Both the position numbers and the translations under genes were made by a program. From an uncultured Sphingomonadaceae bacterium (GTDB lineage Bacteria > Pseudomonadota > Alphaproteobacteria > Sphingomonadales > Sphingomonadaceae), in assembly GCA_947489315.1 (NCBI GenBank), contig CANLCX010000002.1, positions 372,001 through 436,000 of the forward strand: a stretch of 64,000 bases of DNA, in the 5' to 3' direction. This document shows, piece by piece, positions 54,729-63,665 of this stretch; positions within the stretch are counted from its first letter, which is position 1, and each line of letters begins with the position of its first letter. Below the pieces are notes generated by a model. That model saw nothing but the letters and a program-made list of their open reading frames with translations. It was not told where the DNA came from and ran no database searches.

Positions 54729-56441
54729 TTATGCAAAATCGCCCAACGCTCTCACAGCTTGCCCTTCGCGTTGCCGCGTTTGCCAATTTTCGTCTATCCA
54801 ACTAGGCGCTTTAGAAGCGGGCAATAGGGCACGATCCAGAATCATATCAGAGGCGCGTTCGGCGACCATGATGGTTGGCGCATTAATATTCCCATTGGTA
54901 ACCGTGGGAAAGACCGAAGCATCGACAACGCGCAGGCCGTCTAGACCGATGACCCGGCACTGGGTATCAACCACGGCCGTAGCGTCGCTTTCCGCCCCCA
55001 TTTTGCAAGTGCCGCAAGGGTGATAAGCGCTTTCGACATTGTCCTTTACCCACGCGTCGATCTGCTCATCTGTTTCAATGTCGACGCCAGGCTGTAACTC
55101 TTCTCCGCGATAATTATCCATGGCGGGCTGCCCAATAATCTCGCGGGTTAGCCTAATGCATTGCCGCCATTTGGTGACATCATCGGGATGCTGCATATAA
55201 TTGAATGTAATGGTTGGCGCAGCAAAAGGATCTGCGGACGGGATGTGCACATGGCCCCGACTTTTTGGCTTGTTCGGGCCAACATGGACTTGGAAGCCAT
55301 GACCTTTGACCGACGGCGTGCCATCGTAACGCATCGCAGCGGGTAGAAAATGATACTGGATATCAGGCGACTTGATGCCCGCGCTTGATCGGATGAAGGC
55401 ACAGGATTCAAAATGGTTGGTCGCACCAAGACCGGATTTGAAAAAGAACCAGCGCGCCCCGATCAACAGCTTGCTAAACCACCCTAGCTTGTTGTTCAGA
55501 CTAACCGGCTCTTTGCAGCGAAACTGAAAATAAATCTCAAGATGATCTTGCAGGTTTTCCCCGACACCAAGCAATTCATGCAAGGTTTCAACGCCGGCTT
55601 TGTTCAAAACCGATTTTGCACCGACACCGGAACGTTGCAAAATTACTGGTGAAGCAATGGAACCCGCTGACAGGATTATTTCCTTACCGGCCGATATCGT
55701 CTTCTGAATGCCCGTATGGGTAAGAACGACGCCGACAGCCCGTTTGTTTTCCAGCACAACTCGATCGACTAGCGCATCTGTCCATACCGTCAGGTTCGTG
55801 CGTGATTTTACCGGATCCAAATAAGCCCGTGCGGTCGACTCTCTAATGCCCCCACGCACCGTCATGTGCATCGGGCCAAATCCTTCTTGGCGGAAACCAT
55901 TATAATCTTCGGTCGATGGATATCCTGCCTCGACACCCGCGTCGATAAAGGCTTGATAGAGCGGATTACCGATCATGTTATTCCCGCCGCTAACACCCAG
56001 CGGACCGCTGCCGCCGCGATATTCGTCTTCGCCAAATTGCCAGCTCTCGGATCGTTTGAAATAGGGCACGCAATTGGCATATCCCCAGCCCTTGGCGCCT
56101 GCCGCCTCCCATTCTTCGAAATCGCAGCTATTCCCGCGCACATAGACCATGCCGTTTATGGAAGATGTACCACCAAGGCCCTTGCCGCGCGGACAGGTTA
56201 TCTGACGGCCATCAAGCGCCGCTTCGCCCTCAGACAGATAGCCCCAGTTATAGGTTTCGGAAGCCATCGGATAGGAAAGCGCCGTCGGCATCTGGACCAG
56301 GATATTCTTGTCGCTACCCCCCGCTTCGAGCAATAACACCCGGTTATTGCCATCTTCTGTAAGGCGGTTGGCGAGCACGCATCCGGCAGATCCGGCACCA
56401 ATGATGATATAATCCCAGTCTGCGTCAGAAGCGATTGGCAT
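54729..56441 (-). CDS. betA: GMC oxidoreductase, choline-dehydrogenase-like
   Basis: This 570-residue flavoprotein has FAD fold [18 protein letters not shown] (10-27), the GMC signature [19 protein letters not shown] near 92, and the C-terminal HPCGTCKMG with catalytic His and [10 protein letters not shown]. The segment [17 protein letters not shown] is as in BetA, which oxidises choline to betaine aldehyde at the membrane. The adjacent BCCT-like transporter 14 bases upstream supports choline/betaine use. Other alcohol dehydrogenases of the GMC family remain possible. ATG 56441 is favoured over 56624, which lies inside the transporter. Confidence 0.85.
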   Translation of the reverse strand: MPIASDADWDYIIIGAGSAGCVLANRLTEDGNNRVLLLEAGGSDKNILVQMPTALSYPMASETYNWGYLSEGEAALDGRQITCPRGKGLGGTSSINGMVYVRGNSCDFEEWEAAGAKGWGYANCVPYFKRSESWQFGEDEYRGGSGPLGVSGGNNMIGNPLYQAFIDAGVEAGYPSTEDYNGFRQEGFGPMHMTVRGGIRESTARAYLDPVKSRTNLTVWTDALVDRVVLENKRAVGVVLTHTGIQKTISAGKEIILSAGSIASPVILQRSGVGAKSVLNKAGVETLHELLGVGENLQDHLEIYFQFRCKEPVSLNNKLGWFSKLLIGARWFFFKSGLGATNHFESCAFIRSSAGIKSPDIQYHFLPAAMRYDGTPSVKGHGFQVHVGPNKPKSRGHVHIPSADPFAAPTITFNYMQHPDDVTKWRQCIRLTREIIGQPAMDNYRGEELQPGVDIETDEQIDAWVKDNVESAYHPCGTCKMGAESDATAVVDTQCRVIGLDGLRVVDASVFPTVTNGNINAPTIMVAERASDMILDRALLPASKAPSWIDENWQTRQREGQAVRALGDFA

Positions 56442-56455
56442 GGCTGTAGAACCCT

Positions 56456-57595
56456 TTAAAACTGCGCGGCTAATAACTGGCGGCGGCGCTGAAAAATCAG
56501 CGCGTATATACAAGCGTAGAGCAAAATGACCACCATGCCGATCCATTCGATTTTCAACGGTGTAAATTGATATAGCAGGATCAACCCAAAGAGCAGGCCC
56601 CAATGAATAGCGATATAGGACCATCGCCCGAGCCGTTCGACCGTGAGATTGAGATTTTCCGAATAGAGGCGCGTTAAAGAGTCCAGCGAGTTTATCACAA
56701 AAATAATCCCGACCACGACCATGGCGGTTCGCAAAGCCCCGGTCAGTGCAATCTCACCGCTATGCACGTAAAATAATATCGAAAACCACAAGGCGATCGG
56801 AATGGATGGCAATACCAGCAGGGCCGCCAACAATTGCCACGGCCTTAAGCCACCGACGAAACGCGCAACAAATTGGCCGATCATAATGCTCCACGCGAAC
56901 CACCAGAAAAGGTAGAAAGCATGATAGTCGGTTAGGGGGCTAACGAACCGGTGCAAATTGCTGAAATAGCCGCCCAGATATTGTCCGCTCTGCGCAAATT
57001 GGGCAATGCTCATGCCGCTATAAACCAGCATGACCCCGATCAGGGCGAGAAACAGAATGAATGACCCTAAACTCAGCCATATGACCCAGCGAATGTCGGT
57101 GCTGGATAGCACCGCCGCGAACACGACAACCGCTACCAAAGCATAGCGCGCAACGTCAGGAATATTTGCGATATAATCGGGCAAATAACTGAGGAAGAGG
57201 AACCCGGTAAAAGCGCATGTCGCAATAATCACCAGATTGTTGATGAACTTTACCCATCCGATCTCGAACAATTTGAGGCGCGGTTCCAGCACACAGAAAT
57301 AGAATGTCGTCAGAAAATAGAAGCCCCAAACCAGAAACCCCCAAAAGCCAAATTCAATCGCGAGTGGGTTGGTGAAAGAATATACAGCCTCCGTTTCGTA
57401 AACCGGGAATTCAGTCAACGGGAACAAAATCAAACCGACATCCAGGCCCGAGGTAAACAGTATGGCAATAAATGCCGTCAAGCTGCTCGGCTGCTCTCCG
57501 ACAAGCAGGGTTTTCCGAAACCATATGACCAAGAACACAGACGTCATCAATGTTGCCACTATGGCGGTCGTTAAAATGATGTGCGCGCTTGGCAT
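56456..57595 (-). CDS. Divergent, short BCCT-like transporter
   Basis: This 379-residue protein has about ten to eleven hydrophobic segments. The segment [20 protein letters not shown] followed by [13 protein letters not shown] matches the BCCT core helix (W-x-x-x-W-x-x-W region), which binds choline, betaine or carnitine. Typical BCCT carriers have 500 or more residues; the N-terminal helices seem reduced and there is no long C-terminal sensor tail. ATG 57595 is favoured over TTG 57655. It sits ahead of the choline-dehydrogenase-like gene, and divergent from the Popeye-like gene (61 bases apart). Confidence 0.75.
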   Translation of the reverse strand: MPSAHIILTTAIVATLMTSVFLVIWFRKTLLVGEQPSSLTAFIAILFTSGLDVGLILFPLTEFPVYETEAVYSFTNPLAIEFGFWGFLVWGFYFLTTFYFCVLEPRLKLFEIGWVKFINNLVIIATCAFTGFLFLSYLPDYIANIPDVARYALVAVVVFAAVLSSTDIRWVIWLSLGSFILFLALIGVMLVYSGMSIAQFAQSGQYLGGYFSNLHRFVSPLTDYHAFYLFWWFAWSIMIGQFVARFVGGLRPWQLLAALLVLPSIPIALWFSILFYVHSGEIALTGALRTAMVVVGIIFVINSLDSLTRLYSENLNLTVERLGRWSYIAIHWGLLFGLILLYQFTPLKIEWIGMVVILLYACIYALIFQRRRQLLAAQF

Positions 57596-57656
57596 TAATC
57601 CCAATATTTCGAGTGAAGATATTGCAATACCTATGCAAAAACCCGAAGGAAGCAAA

Positions 57657-58328
57657 ATGGAAACTTATATTAATACCGCTTTGCTGATCCATATAGGCGC
57701 CTTATTCTATATCATCGCATTCCTCATTCGCGATGAAATGAAGCTGCGTCTGCTGGTATTGAGCGGTTCCGTTTTCTATATGTTATATTATTATTTGTTT
57801 CCGGACGTTCCTCTATGGGACGCAATCCTGACTACGGTCATTTTGACATTTGCAAACTTAATTGTTCTGTTCCGGATACTATTGGAACGCTCTGTGCTCG
57901 CATTGAGTGTTGAAGAAAAGCAGCTGTTTAAAGCTTTTGAGGGATTTAGCCCCGGGCAGTTCCGGCAACTGCTGAAAATTGCCGAATGGCGCACAGCGGA
58001 AAGCTCCAATGTGCTTACCGTAGAGAATGAGCCGCTTTCGAAGTTATATTTTATATTTGAAGGGTCGGTTCATGCGAAAAAAGGGGTGCATGAATTCACA
58101 TTGGGCGACGATAATTTTATCGGCGAGATTGCGTTTGTTTTAAAAGGCCCACCAACGGCCGACGTCAGCGCGCTGCCGGGCACACGATATGTCGAGTGGG
58201 AAAGTGCTGGAATCGAGCGATTGATGGCGAAATCATCAAGTTTTGAAAATGCCATGATGGCATTGCTCAGTCGTGATCTTGCCGACAAACTGGCTACTAG
58301 CGTTCAGCCAGAATCGGTGATTGCCTAA
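57657..58328 (+). CDS. Popeye-like membrane protein with cyclic-nucleotide-binding fold
   Basis: This 223-residue protein has three N-terminal transmembrane helices (about 5-22, 30-46 and 52-75), then a cNMP-binding-type beta barrel (about 95-205): LTVENEPLSKLYFIFEGSVH and LGDDNFIGEIAFVLKGPPTADV resemble the roll and phosphate-binding cassette region. The helix set plus barrel matches the Popeye (POPDC) architecture known best from animals. The exact cAMP-binding residues are not evident. ATG 57657 has AAGGA about 7 bases upstream. It is divergent from the BCCT-like gene, which suggests sensing coupled to osmolyte uptake (inference). Confidence 0.75.
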   Translation: METYINTALLIHIGALFYIIAFLIRDEMKLRLLVLSGSVFYMLYYYLFPDVPLWDAILTTVILTFANLIVLFRILLERSVLALSVEEKQLFKAFEGFSPGQFRQLLKIAEWRTAESSNVLTVENEPLSKLYFIFEGSVHAKKGVHEFTLGDDNFIGEIAFVLKGPPTADVSALPGTRYVEWESAGIERLMAKSSSFENAMMALLSRDLADKLATSVQPESVIA

Positions 58329-58367
58329 AAACTGTCGTGCAAGAACAAACTGTTCCGTCTGATTGCT

Positions 58368-60068
58368 CTATCCCAATTCCTCGGCGCGCAACGCCTTACG
58401 GTCGAGCTTCCCGATCATTGTTTTGGGCAAGCTATCACGCACAACCACATCATTGACTCGCTCATGCTTGCCAAGCTGAGGGTTGAGCCAGTCTTTCAGA
58501 GCGGCGCCGTCGATATCCATTCCCTCTTCCAGAGCAACATAGGCTCTGGGACTCTCGCCGCGATAATCATCAGGCACACCGATGACGAGCGCTTCCTTGA
58601 CCGCTTCATGCTTGTAGAGCACTTCCTCGACCTGGCTCGGGAACACTTTGAAACCGCCAACGGCGATCATGTCCTTTATCCGGTCGACAATCTTTATGTA
58701 TCCATCCTCGTCAATCACCGCGACATCGCCGGTGCGCAGGAAGCCGTCGACAAATACCTCATCATCAGCCGCTGGCAGGTTCCAATATCCTTGCATAACC
58801 TGAGGTCCAGAAAAAATCAGCTCCCCCGGCTCTCCTTCAGGAGCTTGTTTTGTTGGATCTTCCTTGTCGACCAACTTGACCAAAGTCCCGGGAACCGGCT
58901 GTCCGATGGTCCCTGATTTATTCAAACCGGAATAAGGGTTGGCGCTAACCACGCCTGAGCTTTCTGTAAGACCATAGCCTTCGACCAGTTTCGCGCCGGT
59001 TTTCGCTTCGAATTTCTTCTTCAGCTCCAGCGGTAATGGCGCGCCACCGGACACGCATACTTTGAGCGAAGAGAAATTCGTCTTATCGATATCGGGATGA
59101 TCGAGCAGCGCCTGATACATGGTTGGCACGCCCGGCATGGCCGTAATTTGATTGCGGGTGATCGCTTTCAACGTCTGCTTGGCGTCAAAGCGCGGGAGCA
59201 TGACAATCTCCCCGCCCCTTTGCACCGTGCGGTTGAGCACCGCACTATTAGCAAAGACATGGAAGAAAGGCAGCACGCCCATTAACCGATCATCCTCATC
59301 CACATAGGGATCAATCGCGTTTATCTGACGCGCATTGCCGGTGAGATTCTGGTGACTGAGCATCGCTCCCTTAGGGGTGCCGGTGGTTCCGCCGGTATAT
59401 TGCAAAAGTGCAATATCCTTCTCTGGGTGAATATTGGGTGCAATATATTTTCCGTCATTATCGGTCAGATCGGCAAACGGCGTAATCCGGTCATCATCCG
59501 GCTGCGGTGAATTTTCCTTGCGCCGGAACAAACGGTAAAATAGTGCCTTCGCGCCGGGTAATGCACCAGCGACACTTCCTACGATCAGCCGTTCAAGGCT
59601 TGATTGTTGCAGCACTTTATAGGCGGTCGGAAAGACCGCGCTGGCAGAAAGCGTGAAAAGGACTTTGGTACCGCTATCTTCCACCTGATGGCTCAACTCA
59701 TCAACGGTATAAAGCGGCGAGAAATTGACAACCGTCGCGCCAATGGCCATCGCGCCGTAATAAGCAGTTACATAGTGCGGAACATTGGGCAGAAACAGAC
59801 CAACCCGGTCGCCCTTTTTGATACCCATTTCCTGCAGCCCCTTGGCCACCCGAACAACACCGGCGGCAACCTCAGCATAGCTATATTTTCGCCCCATAAA
59901 ATCGAGCAAATTGGCGTCCCCCCGCCGACCGGCCGAGCGAAAGAACATGCCGGGCATCGACAAGGGTTCGAAAAACTGATCCCAGTCCGTGGGATGATTA
60001 TAACGCGACTTCCAGATGGGGATGGAATCGACAGGCGGTGGTGTATCGGGTGTATCGGTCATTGACAT
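58368..60068 (-). CDS. Long-chain acyl-CoA ligase (FadD-like)
   Basis: This 566-residue AMP-forming enzyme has P-loop-like YTGGTTGTPKGAML (224-237), the GYGLTESSGVVS motif, FLRTGDVAVIDEDGYI, IKIVDRIKDMIAVGGFKVFPSQVEE, and the C-terminal lysine in GKLDRK. It activates fatty acids through an acyl-adenylate; length and motifs fit long-chain substrates, but related enzymes accept others. It is convergent with the Popeye-like gene and stands 88 bases from hemN on the same strand, likely with its own promoter. Confidence 0.9.
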   Translation of the reverse strand: MSMTDTPDTPPPVDSIPIWKSRYNHPTDWDQFFEPLSMPGMFFRSAGRRGDANLLDFMGRKYSYAEVAAGVVRVAKGLQEMGIKKGDRVGLFLPNVPHYVTAYYGAMAIGATVVNFSPLYTVDELSHQVEDSGTKVLFTLSASAVFPTAYKVLQQSSLERLIVGSVAGALPGAKALFYRLFRRKENSPQPDDDRITPFADLTDNDGKYIAPNIHPEKDIALLQYTGGTTGTPKGAMLSHQNLTGNARQINAIDPYVDEDDRLMGVLPFFHVFANSAVLNRTVQRGGEIVMLPRFDAKQTLKAITRNQITAMPGVPTMYQALLDHPDIDKTNFSSLKVCVSGGAPLPLELKKKFEAKTGAKLVEGYGLTESSGVVSANPYSGLNKSGTIGQPVPGTLVKLVDKEDPTKQAPEGEPGELIFSGPQVMQGYWNLPAADDEVFVDGFLRTGDVAVIDEDGYIKIVDRIKDMIAVGGFKVFPSQVEEVLYKHEAVKEALVIGVPDDYRGESPRAYVALEEGMDIDGAALKDWLNPQLGKHERVNDVVVRDSLPKTMIGKLDRKALRAEELG

Positions 60069-60155
60069 TAGTGTAAGTCATCACATCGGCGGTGACAATG
60101 GGCTGGACAGTTTTGTTAATCACTTACCGGAGTGCTGTTACTCACGTGCCACTAG

Positions 60156-61478
60156 TCAGACCGCCTGGCTGAATGTTCCAGCGGTTTGCCCGCGAAATTC
60201 GTCAAATGTGGCAGCAATGGTTCGTGCATAAGGTCTGGCGGATGGACGTAACTTTATCCGCTGGTCAGTAATCTCAATCAGGCCGTGGTTGATATATGGT
60301 GCCAATGGCTCAGCATAGATTGCAGCACCGCCAATAGTCGAGAGATCGGCCTGACCATTGGACAAAATCTGCTCGATTATCTGGCCGTGGGATTGATGGC
60401 TGACGCTACGCTCTATTCCAAGGGCCGCCGGCAACCTGCCCTCTGCCAAGGAAGCGCGATATTGGCCCGTATTTTTTGCGTTCTGAACGATCAGGTCCGG
60501 AAATTCGCTAATCGCTGACGCTCCCATTCCGATTAATATGCCGCTCTGATCATCGGTAAAGCCCTGAAAATTCCGTTTAACCACCCCGCTTGCGCCTGCT
60601 TTGCCCAATGGATCGCTAGGCAGGGCAAAATGATCAAAGCCAATGGGCGGATAGCCCGCTCGGGTGAGAAACTCATATCCGAAAGCAGCCATATCAAACC
60701 GCTGGTTGGCATCTGGGAGATGACTATCGTCAATTTGGCGCTGGCGGGGAATTAAGGTCGGAATATGGGCATACCCAAACAGCGCTATACGCTCGGGCAA
60801 AAGAGCAACCGTCTGTTCCAGCGTTTCCTGCAAGATATCAATCGTCTGGCCCGGAAGGCCGTACATCAGGTCAAAATTGAGCGAGCTAACCCCGGCATCC
60901 CTCAGATGAGCCACCATGTCTGTCACCATATCCAGCGGTTGCACTCGCCCGATCGCAGCCTGCACCGTTGGATCAAAGCTCTGTATGCCGAGACTCACAT
61001 TATCCATCGCCATCCCGTCCACTAAGTCTCGCCATTCCAGCAAGTAGCTTCGGGGATCCAGTTCGATTGAAAATACCGCCTGATCGAGCTGGAAAGCCGT
61101 CTGCAGATGCACGACTAAAGCCTTAAAATCAGCAGCAGGAAGCGCATTGGGGCTACCGCCACCAAAGGCAATCCGCTTCACACGTCCTCGATGATTAAGC
61201 TTAGCCGCAACTAGATTAATCTCGACAAACAAAGCCTGTATATAGGCCGTCAGACGGTGTGTCCGATTTGCTCTTCCGGTGTTGCAGCCACAATACCAGC
61301 ATATCTGATCACAATAGGGGATGTGCACATATAGCGAAATGTCGTCACACAGCCGGACATCTGCCAGCGCCCGCTCTAGATCGGACGATCCTACATTATC
61401 ATCGAAGTCAGCGGCGGTTGGATAGCTCGTATAGCGCGGAACCGGGCGCTCAAGCAGTTCAGGATAATATTTCCACAT
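60156..61478 (-). CDS. hemN: Oxygen-independent coproporphyrinogen III oxidase HemN
   Basis: This 440-residue radical-SAM enzyme decarboxylates coproporphyrinogen III without oxygen. The cluster motif is Cys56-x3-Cys60-x2-Cys63 (YCDQICWYCGC), with the family start RYTSYPTA, FGGGSPNAL, SLGIQSFDP and LMYGLPGQT, and the C-terminal HemN domain. Its presence implies heme synthesis under low oxygen. A probable FNR-type site lies 35-48 bases upstream, and GAGG lies just before the ATG. Confidence 0.96.
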   Translation of the reverse strand: MWKYYPELLERPVPRYTSYPTAADFDDNVGSSDLERALADVRLCDDISLYVHIPYCDQICWYCGCNTGRANRTHRLTAYIQALFVEINLVAAKLNHRGRVKRIAFGGGSPNALPAADFKALVVHLQTAFQLDQAVFSIELDPRSYLLEWRDLVDGMAMDNVSLGIQSFDPTVQAAIGRVQPLDMVTDMVAHLRDAGVSSLNFDLMYGLPGQTIDILQETLEQTVALLPERIALFGYAHIPTLIPRQRQIDDSHLPDANQRFDMAAFGYEFLTRAGYPPIGFDHFALPSDPLGKAGASGVVKRNFQGFTDDQSGILIGMGASAISEFPDLIVQNAKNTGQYRASLAEGRLPAALGIERSVSHQSHGQIIEQILSNGQADLSTIGGAAIYAEPLAPYINHGLIEITDQRIKLRPSARPYARTIAATFDEFRGQTAGTFSQAV

Positions 61479-61512
61479 GCACCTCTAATATGCAGCGGCT
61501 ATTGCCTCGTCT

Positions 61513-61526
61513 TTGCGCTAGATCAA
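61513..61526. promoter_or_regulatory. Possible FNR/FnrL box upstream of hemN
   Basis: TTGCGCTAGATCAA matches the FNR consensus TTGAT-N4-ATCAA at eight of ten specified bases: one half-site is perfect, the other TTGCG. It is 35-48 bases before the hemN ATG and overlaps the end of the MBL gene. A class II FNR site at -41.5 would place the transcript start near the ATG. Confidence 0.4.
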
Positions 61527-62638
61527 AGCGCGCTGTACCAAGCCGTCCCATCCTTCACTTCATGCACAGCACGACCAGTATATTCAAGATGACGAAGCGT
61601 GGCCATCGCCTCTCCTGTTGCCATTCCAATAACATCATGGCCAATGGGACGAGAGAAGAGCAGCGGAAAACTATCCACTACCCGCATCGGTTTTTCAGCA
61701 AGTGCATCGGCAAGATCGTCCAACGCCTCATTATGACGCAGCGCCAATGTATCGAGTCGCTGATGCGCGCCCTTAAACGGCCGGCCATGGGCGGGCAGAA
61801 CCAACAAATTTGGGTCAATTTCGGCGCGGAACCGGTCTATGCTGGTGAGCCATTCACCGAGAGGGTCAGCAGTCGGCTCGCTCAGCATAACGGAGATATT
61901 AGAGGTGATACGCGGTAAAATTTGGTCGCCGGAAATCATGACGTGATTTGCATCATCAATCAGACAAGCATGTTCCGGGGTGTGGCCCCGGCCAATCATC
62001 ACCCGCCAATCATTGTCACCGATGGTCAGGCTATCGCCCTCATCCATGCGGATATGTCCGATTGGCAGCTGCGAAACGGCGCGAGCAAAACGGCCCCAAC
62101 CTCCTTCGCATTTTTCTTTGATCAACGCTTCATCCCATCCCGCGAAACGCCATTCATCAATCGCTTCTTGTGGAACATCTGCGCTGACGTCCGCCGTTAG
62201 CATCCGTGCCAGTAGCCATTCGGTGCGATTCATATGCAGCGGCGCTTTGAAGCGGTTGGCGAGCCAACCAGCGCAACCGACATGGTCAGGATGGAAATGG
62301 GTAACGACTATCTTGGTGGCCGTTTTTCCATTCAACCCAGTTTTAAATAGCGTTTTCCAAGATTCAATAACGGCGGGCATGAACAGACCAGTATCGACAA
62401 TTGCGAAGCCGGGCGTTCCATCGGAGTGCACGTCATCCAATATCCAATTGTTGATATGCCCCAGCGGCCCCGGAACCGGCGTGCGGGTCCAGCCAATACC
62501 GGGCATCAGTTCAAAATATTCGCCATATTTAGGCTCATAATCGCCGAGCGGATAGGTGAGTCCTTCGACTTCGATGGGATCGAAGCCATGATCGGCTAGC
62601 GTTGCATCATAAGCAGGGGGTTTGGTTGGTGCATCCAT
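61523..62638 (-). CDS. MBL-fold metallo-hydrolase
   Basis: This 371-residue metallo-beta-lactamase-fold protein has metal motif VVTHFHPDHVGCAG (HFHPDH 114-119), a later Gly-His-Thr-Pro-Glu-His (GHTPEHACLI) and the C-terminal LVLPAHGRPF. It belongs to the glyoxalase-II-like/lactonase-like branch with a C-terminal winged-helix-type extension (about 290-371). The substrate is unknown. ATG 62638 was chosen for the usual N-terminus; an in-frame ATG at 62674 would add 12 residues. A perfect palindrome lies 43-58 bases upstream and may control it. Confidence 0.87.
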   Translation of the reverse strand: MDAPTKPPAYDATLADHGFDPIEVEGLTYPLGDYEPKYGEYFELMPGIGWTRTPVPGPLGHINNWILDDVHSDGTPGFAIVDTGLFMPAVIESWKTLFKTGLNGKTATKIVVTHFHPDHVGCAGWLANRFKAPLHMNRTEWLLARMLTADVSADVPQEAIDEWRFAGWDEALIKEKCEGGWGRFARAVSQLPIGHIRMDEGDSLTIGDNDWRVMIGRGHTPEHACLIDDANHVMISGDQILPRITSNISVMLSEPTADPLGEWLTSIDRFRAEIDPNLLVLPAHGRPFKGAHQRLDTLALRHNEALDDLADALAEKPMRVVDSFPLLFSRPIGHDVIGMATGEAMATLRHLEYTGRAVHEVKDGTAWYSAL

Positions 62639-62680
62639 AGGCCGACCATAGACATAGGCAGCGAACCGGCGCAACCAGAT

Positions 62681-62696
62681 TTAACTGAACAGTTAA
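62681..62696. promoter_or_regulatory. 16-bp palindrome, putative operator of the MBL gene
   Basis: TTAACTG-AA-CAGTTAA has two perfect 7-bp arms around a two-base centre. It lies 43-58 bases upstream of the MBL-fold gene start, next to an AT-rich promoter-like stretch on the minus strand (TATTAT at about 62709-62714). The form suits a dimeric repressor such as a TetR protein; none is encoded in the window. Confidence 0.45.
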
Positions 62697-62819
62697 TTCT
62701 GTTATCATAATATATGAGCGCGCTACTGTGCTCGCTCTTGATGCGGAGCCCATAGCCAATCGCGAGCGCAGCTATCCCAATCAAGTGAGGAGCGCTAAAC
62801 CGTAGATTATGCTTAAAAC

Positions 62820-63533
62820 CTAGCTATCTTTAAATAGAGTCTCTGCAGTCAGATCTTCGGTAGCAATTTCACCTTCGCCGGACGCCTCGGCCAATGCGGC
62901 CTCCGCATCTCGTTCGGCCTGCGCACGCTCTTCATGCAGCTCAGCAATAAGCGCTTCTTTGTCGCCACCCAATTTCTTGTCTTCAGGCACTTCAGGCTCA
63001 ATGCCGGCTTTTTTCGCTGCCTTTGCAACCACGGCGTCAAGTTCCCGCTGTGAGCAAAGCCCCAGAGTAACGGGGTCTTTGGGAACGATATTTGCAATAT
63101 TCCAATGCTCGCGATCACGGATCGCATTGATTGTCGTGCGAGTTGTACCGATCAACTTGCCAACCTGCGCGTCTGAAATTTCGGCATGATTGCGCAGCAA
63201 CCAAGCGATGCCATCGGGCTTATCCTGACGTTTGGATACCGGTGTATAGCGCGGACCTTTGGTGCGGCGGATCTGATCGGGTCCTTTTTGCAGCTTCATG
63301 CGATAGTTGGGATCCGCTTCGGCTTTGGCGATTTCCTCATTAGTCAATTCATGCGCTTGCACCGGATCGCGGCCAGTATATTTGGAACCGGCAAGATCAT
63401 CGGCCATCGCATTAACTTCTAGAATGTGAATACCGCAAAACTCAGCAATTTGTTCAAAGCTTAATCCGGTGTTATCCACCAGCCAGCTGGCGGTTGCGTG
63501 CTGCATGAGCGGAGTTGGGTTATCTTGGGCCAC
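62820..63533 (-). CDS. trcR: Cell-cycle transcriptional regulator TrcR (DUF1013)
   Basis: This 237-residue DUF1013 protein is conserved in alphaproteobacteria. The opening MQHATASWLVDNTGLSFEQI, the tract GIHILEVNAMADDLAG, the GPRYTPVSKRQDKPDGIAWL segment, the HTH-like VGKLIGTTRTTINAIRDREHW, and a C-terminal acidic/Ala-rich tail fit TrcR, which associates with RNA polymerase and helps control cell-cycle genes. The start is GTG 63533 with GAAGGA about 8 bases upstream. A strong terminator ends only about 15 bases before the GTG. Confidence 0.93.
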   Translation of the reverse strand: MAQDNPTPLMQHATASWLVDNTGLSFEQIAEFCGIHILEVNAMADDLAGSKYTGRDPVQAHELTNEEIAKAEADPNYRMKLQKGPDQIRRTKGPRYTPVSKRQDKPDGIAWLLRNHAEISDAQVGKLIGTTRTTINAIRDREHWNIANIVPKDPVTLGLCSQRELDAVVAKAAKKAGIEPEVPEDKKLGGDKEALIAELHEERAQAERDAEAALAEASGEGEIATEDLTAETLFKDS

Positions 63534-63548
63534 GGTGGCGTCCTTCTC

Positions 63549-63581
63549 AAAAAATAAGGGCCGCCCCTTTCGGGAGCGGCC
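63549..63581 (-). terminator. Intrinsic terminator between the glycosyltransferase gene and trcR
   Basis: On the minus strand GGCCGC-T-CCC-GAAA-GGG-GCGGCC forms a GC-rich hairpin with a GAAA tetraloop and one bulge (63559-63581), followed by TTATTTTTT (63549-63557). It is a textbook terminator for the upstream gene, yet it directly precedes the trcR ribosome site. Confidence 0.85.
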
Positions 63582-63665
63582 TGTTGTTGAGGACTATGTA
63601 GGCGATATCGAAAGAGTCGGCAAGATATTTGGTCATCGCATGGCTTTTTGCCATGTTTTCTATGT

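Noticed and set aside
62681-62696. Palindrome considered as a CtrA box
   Set aside because: The TTAA halves are separated by eight bases, not seven, and the symmetry extends beyond TTAA, fitting a dimeric repressor better.
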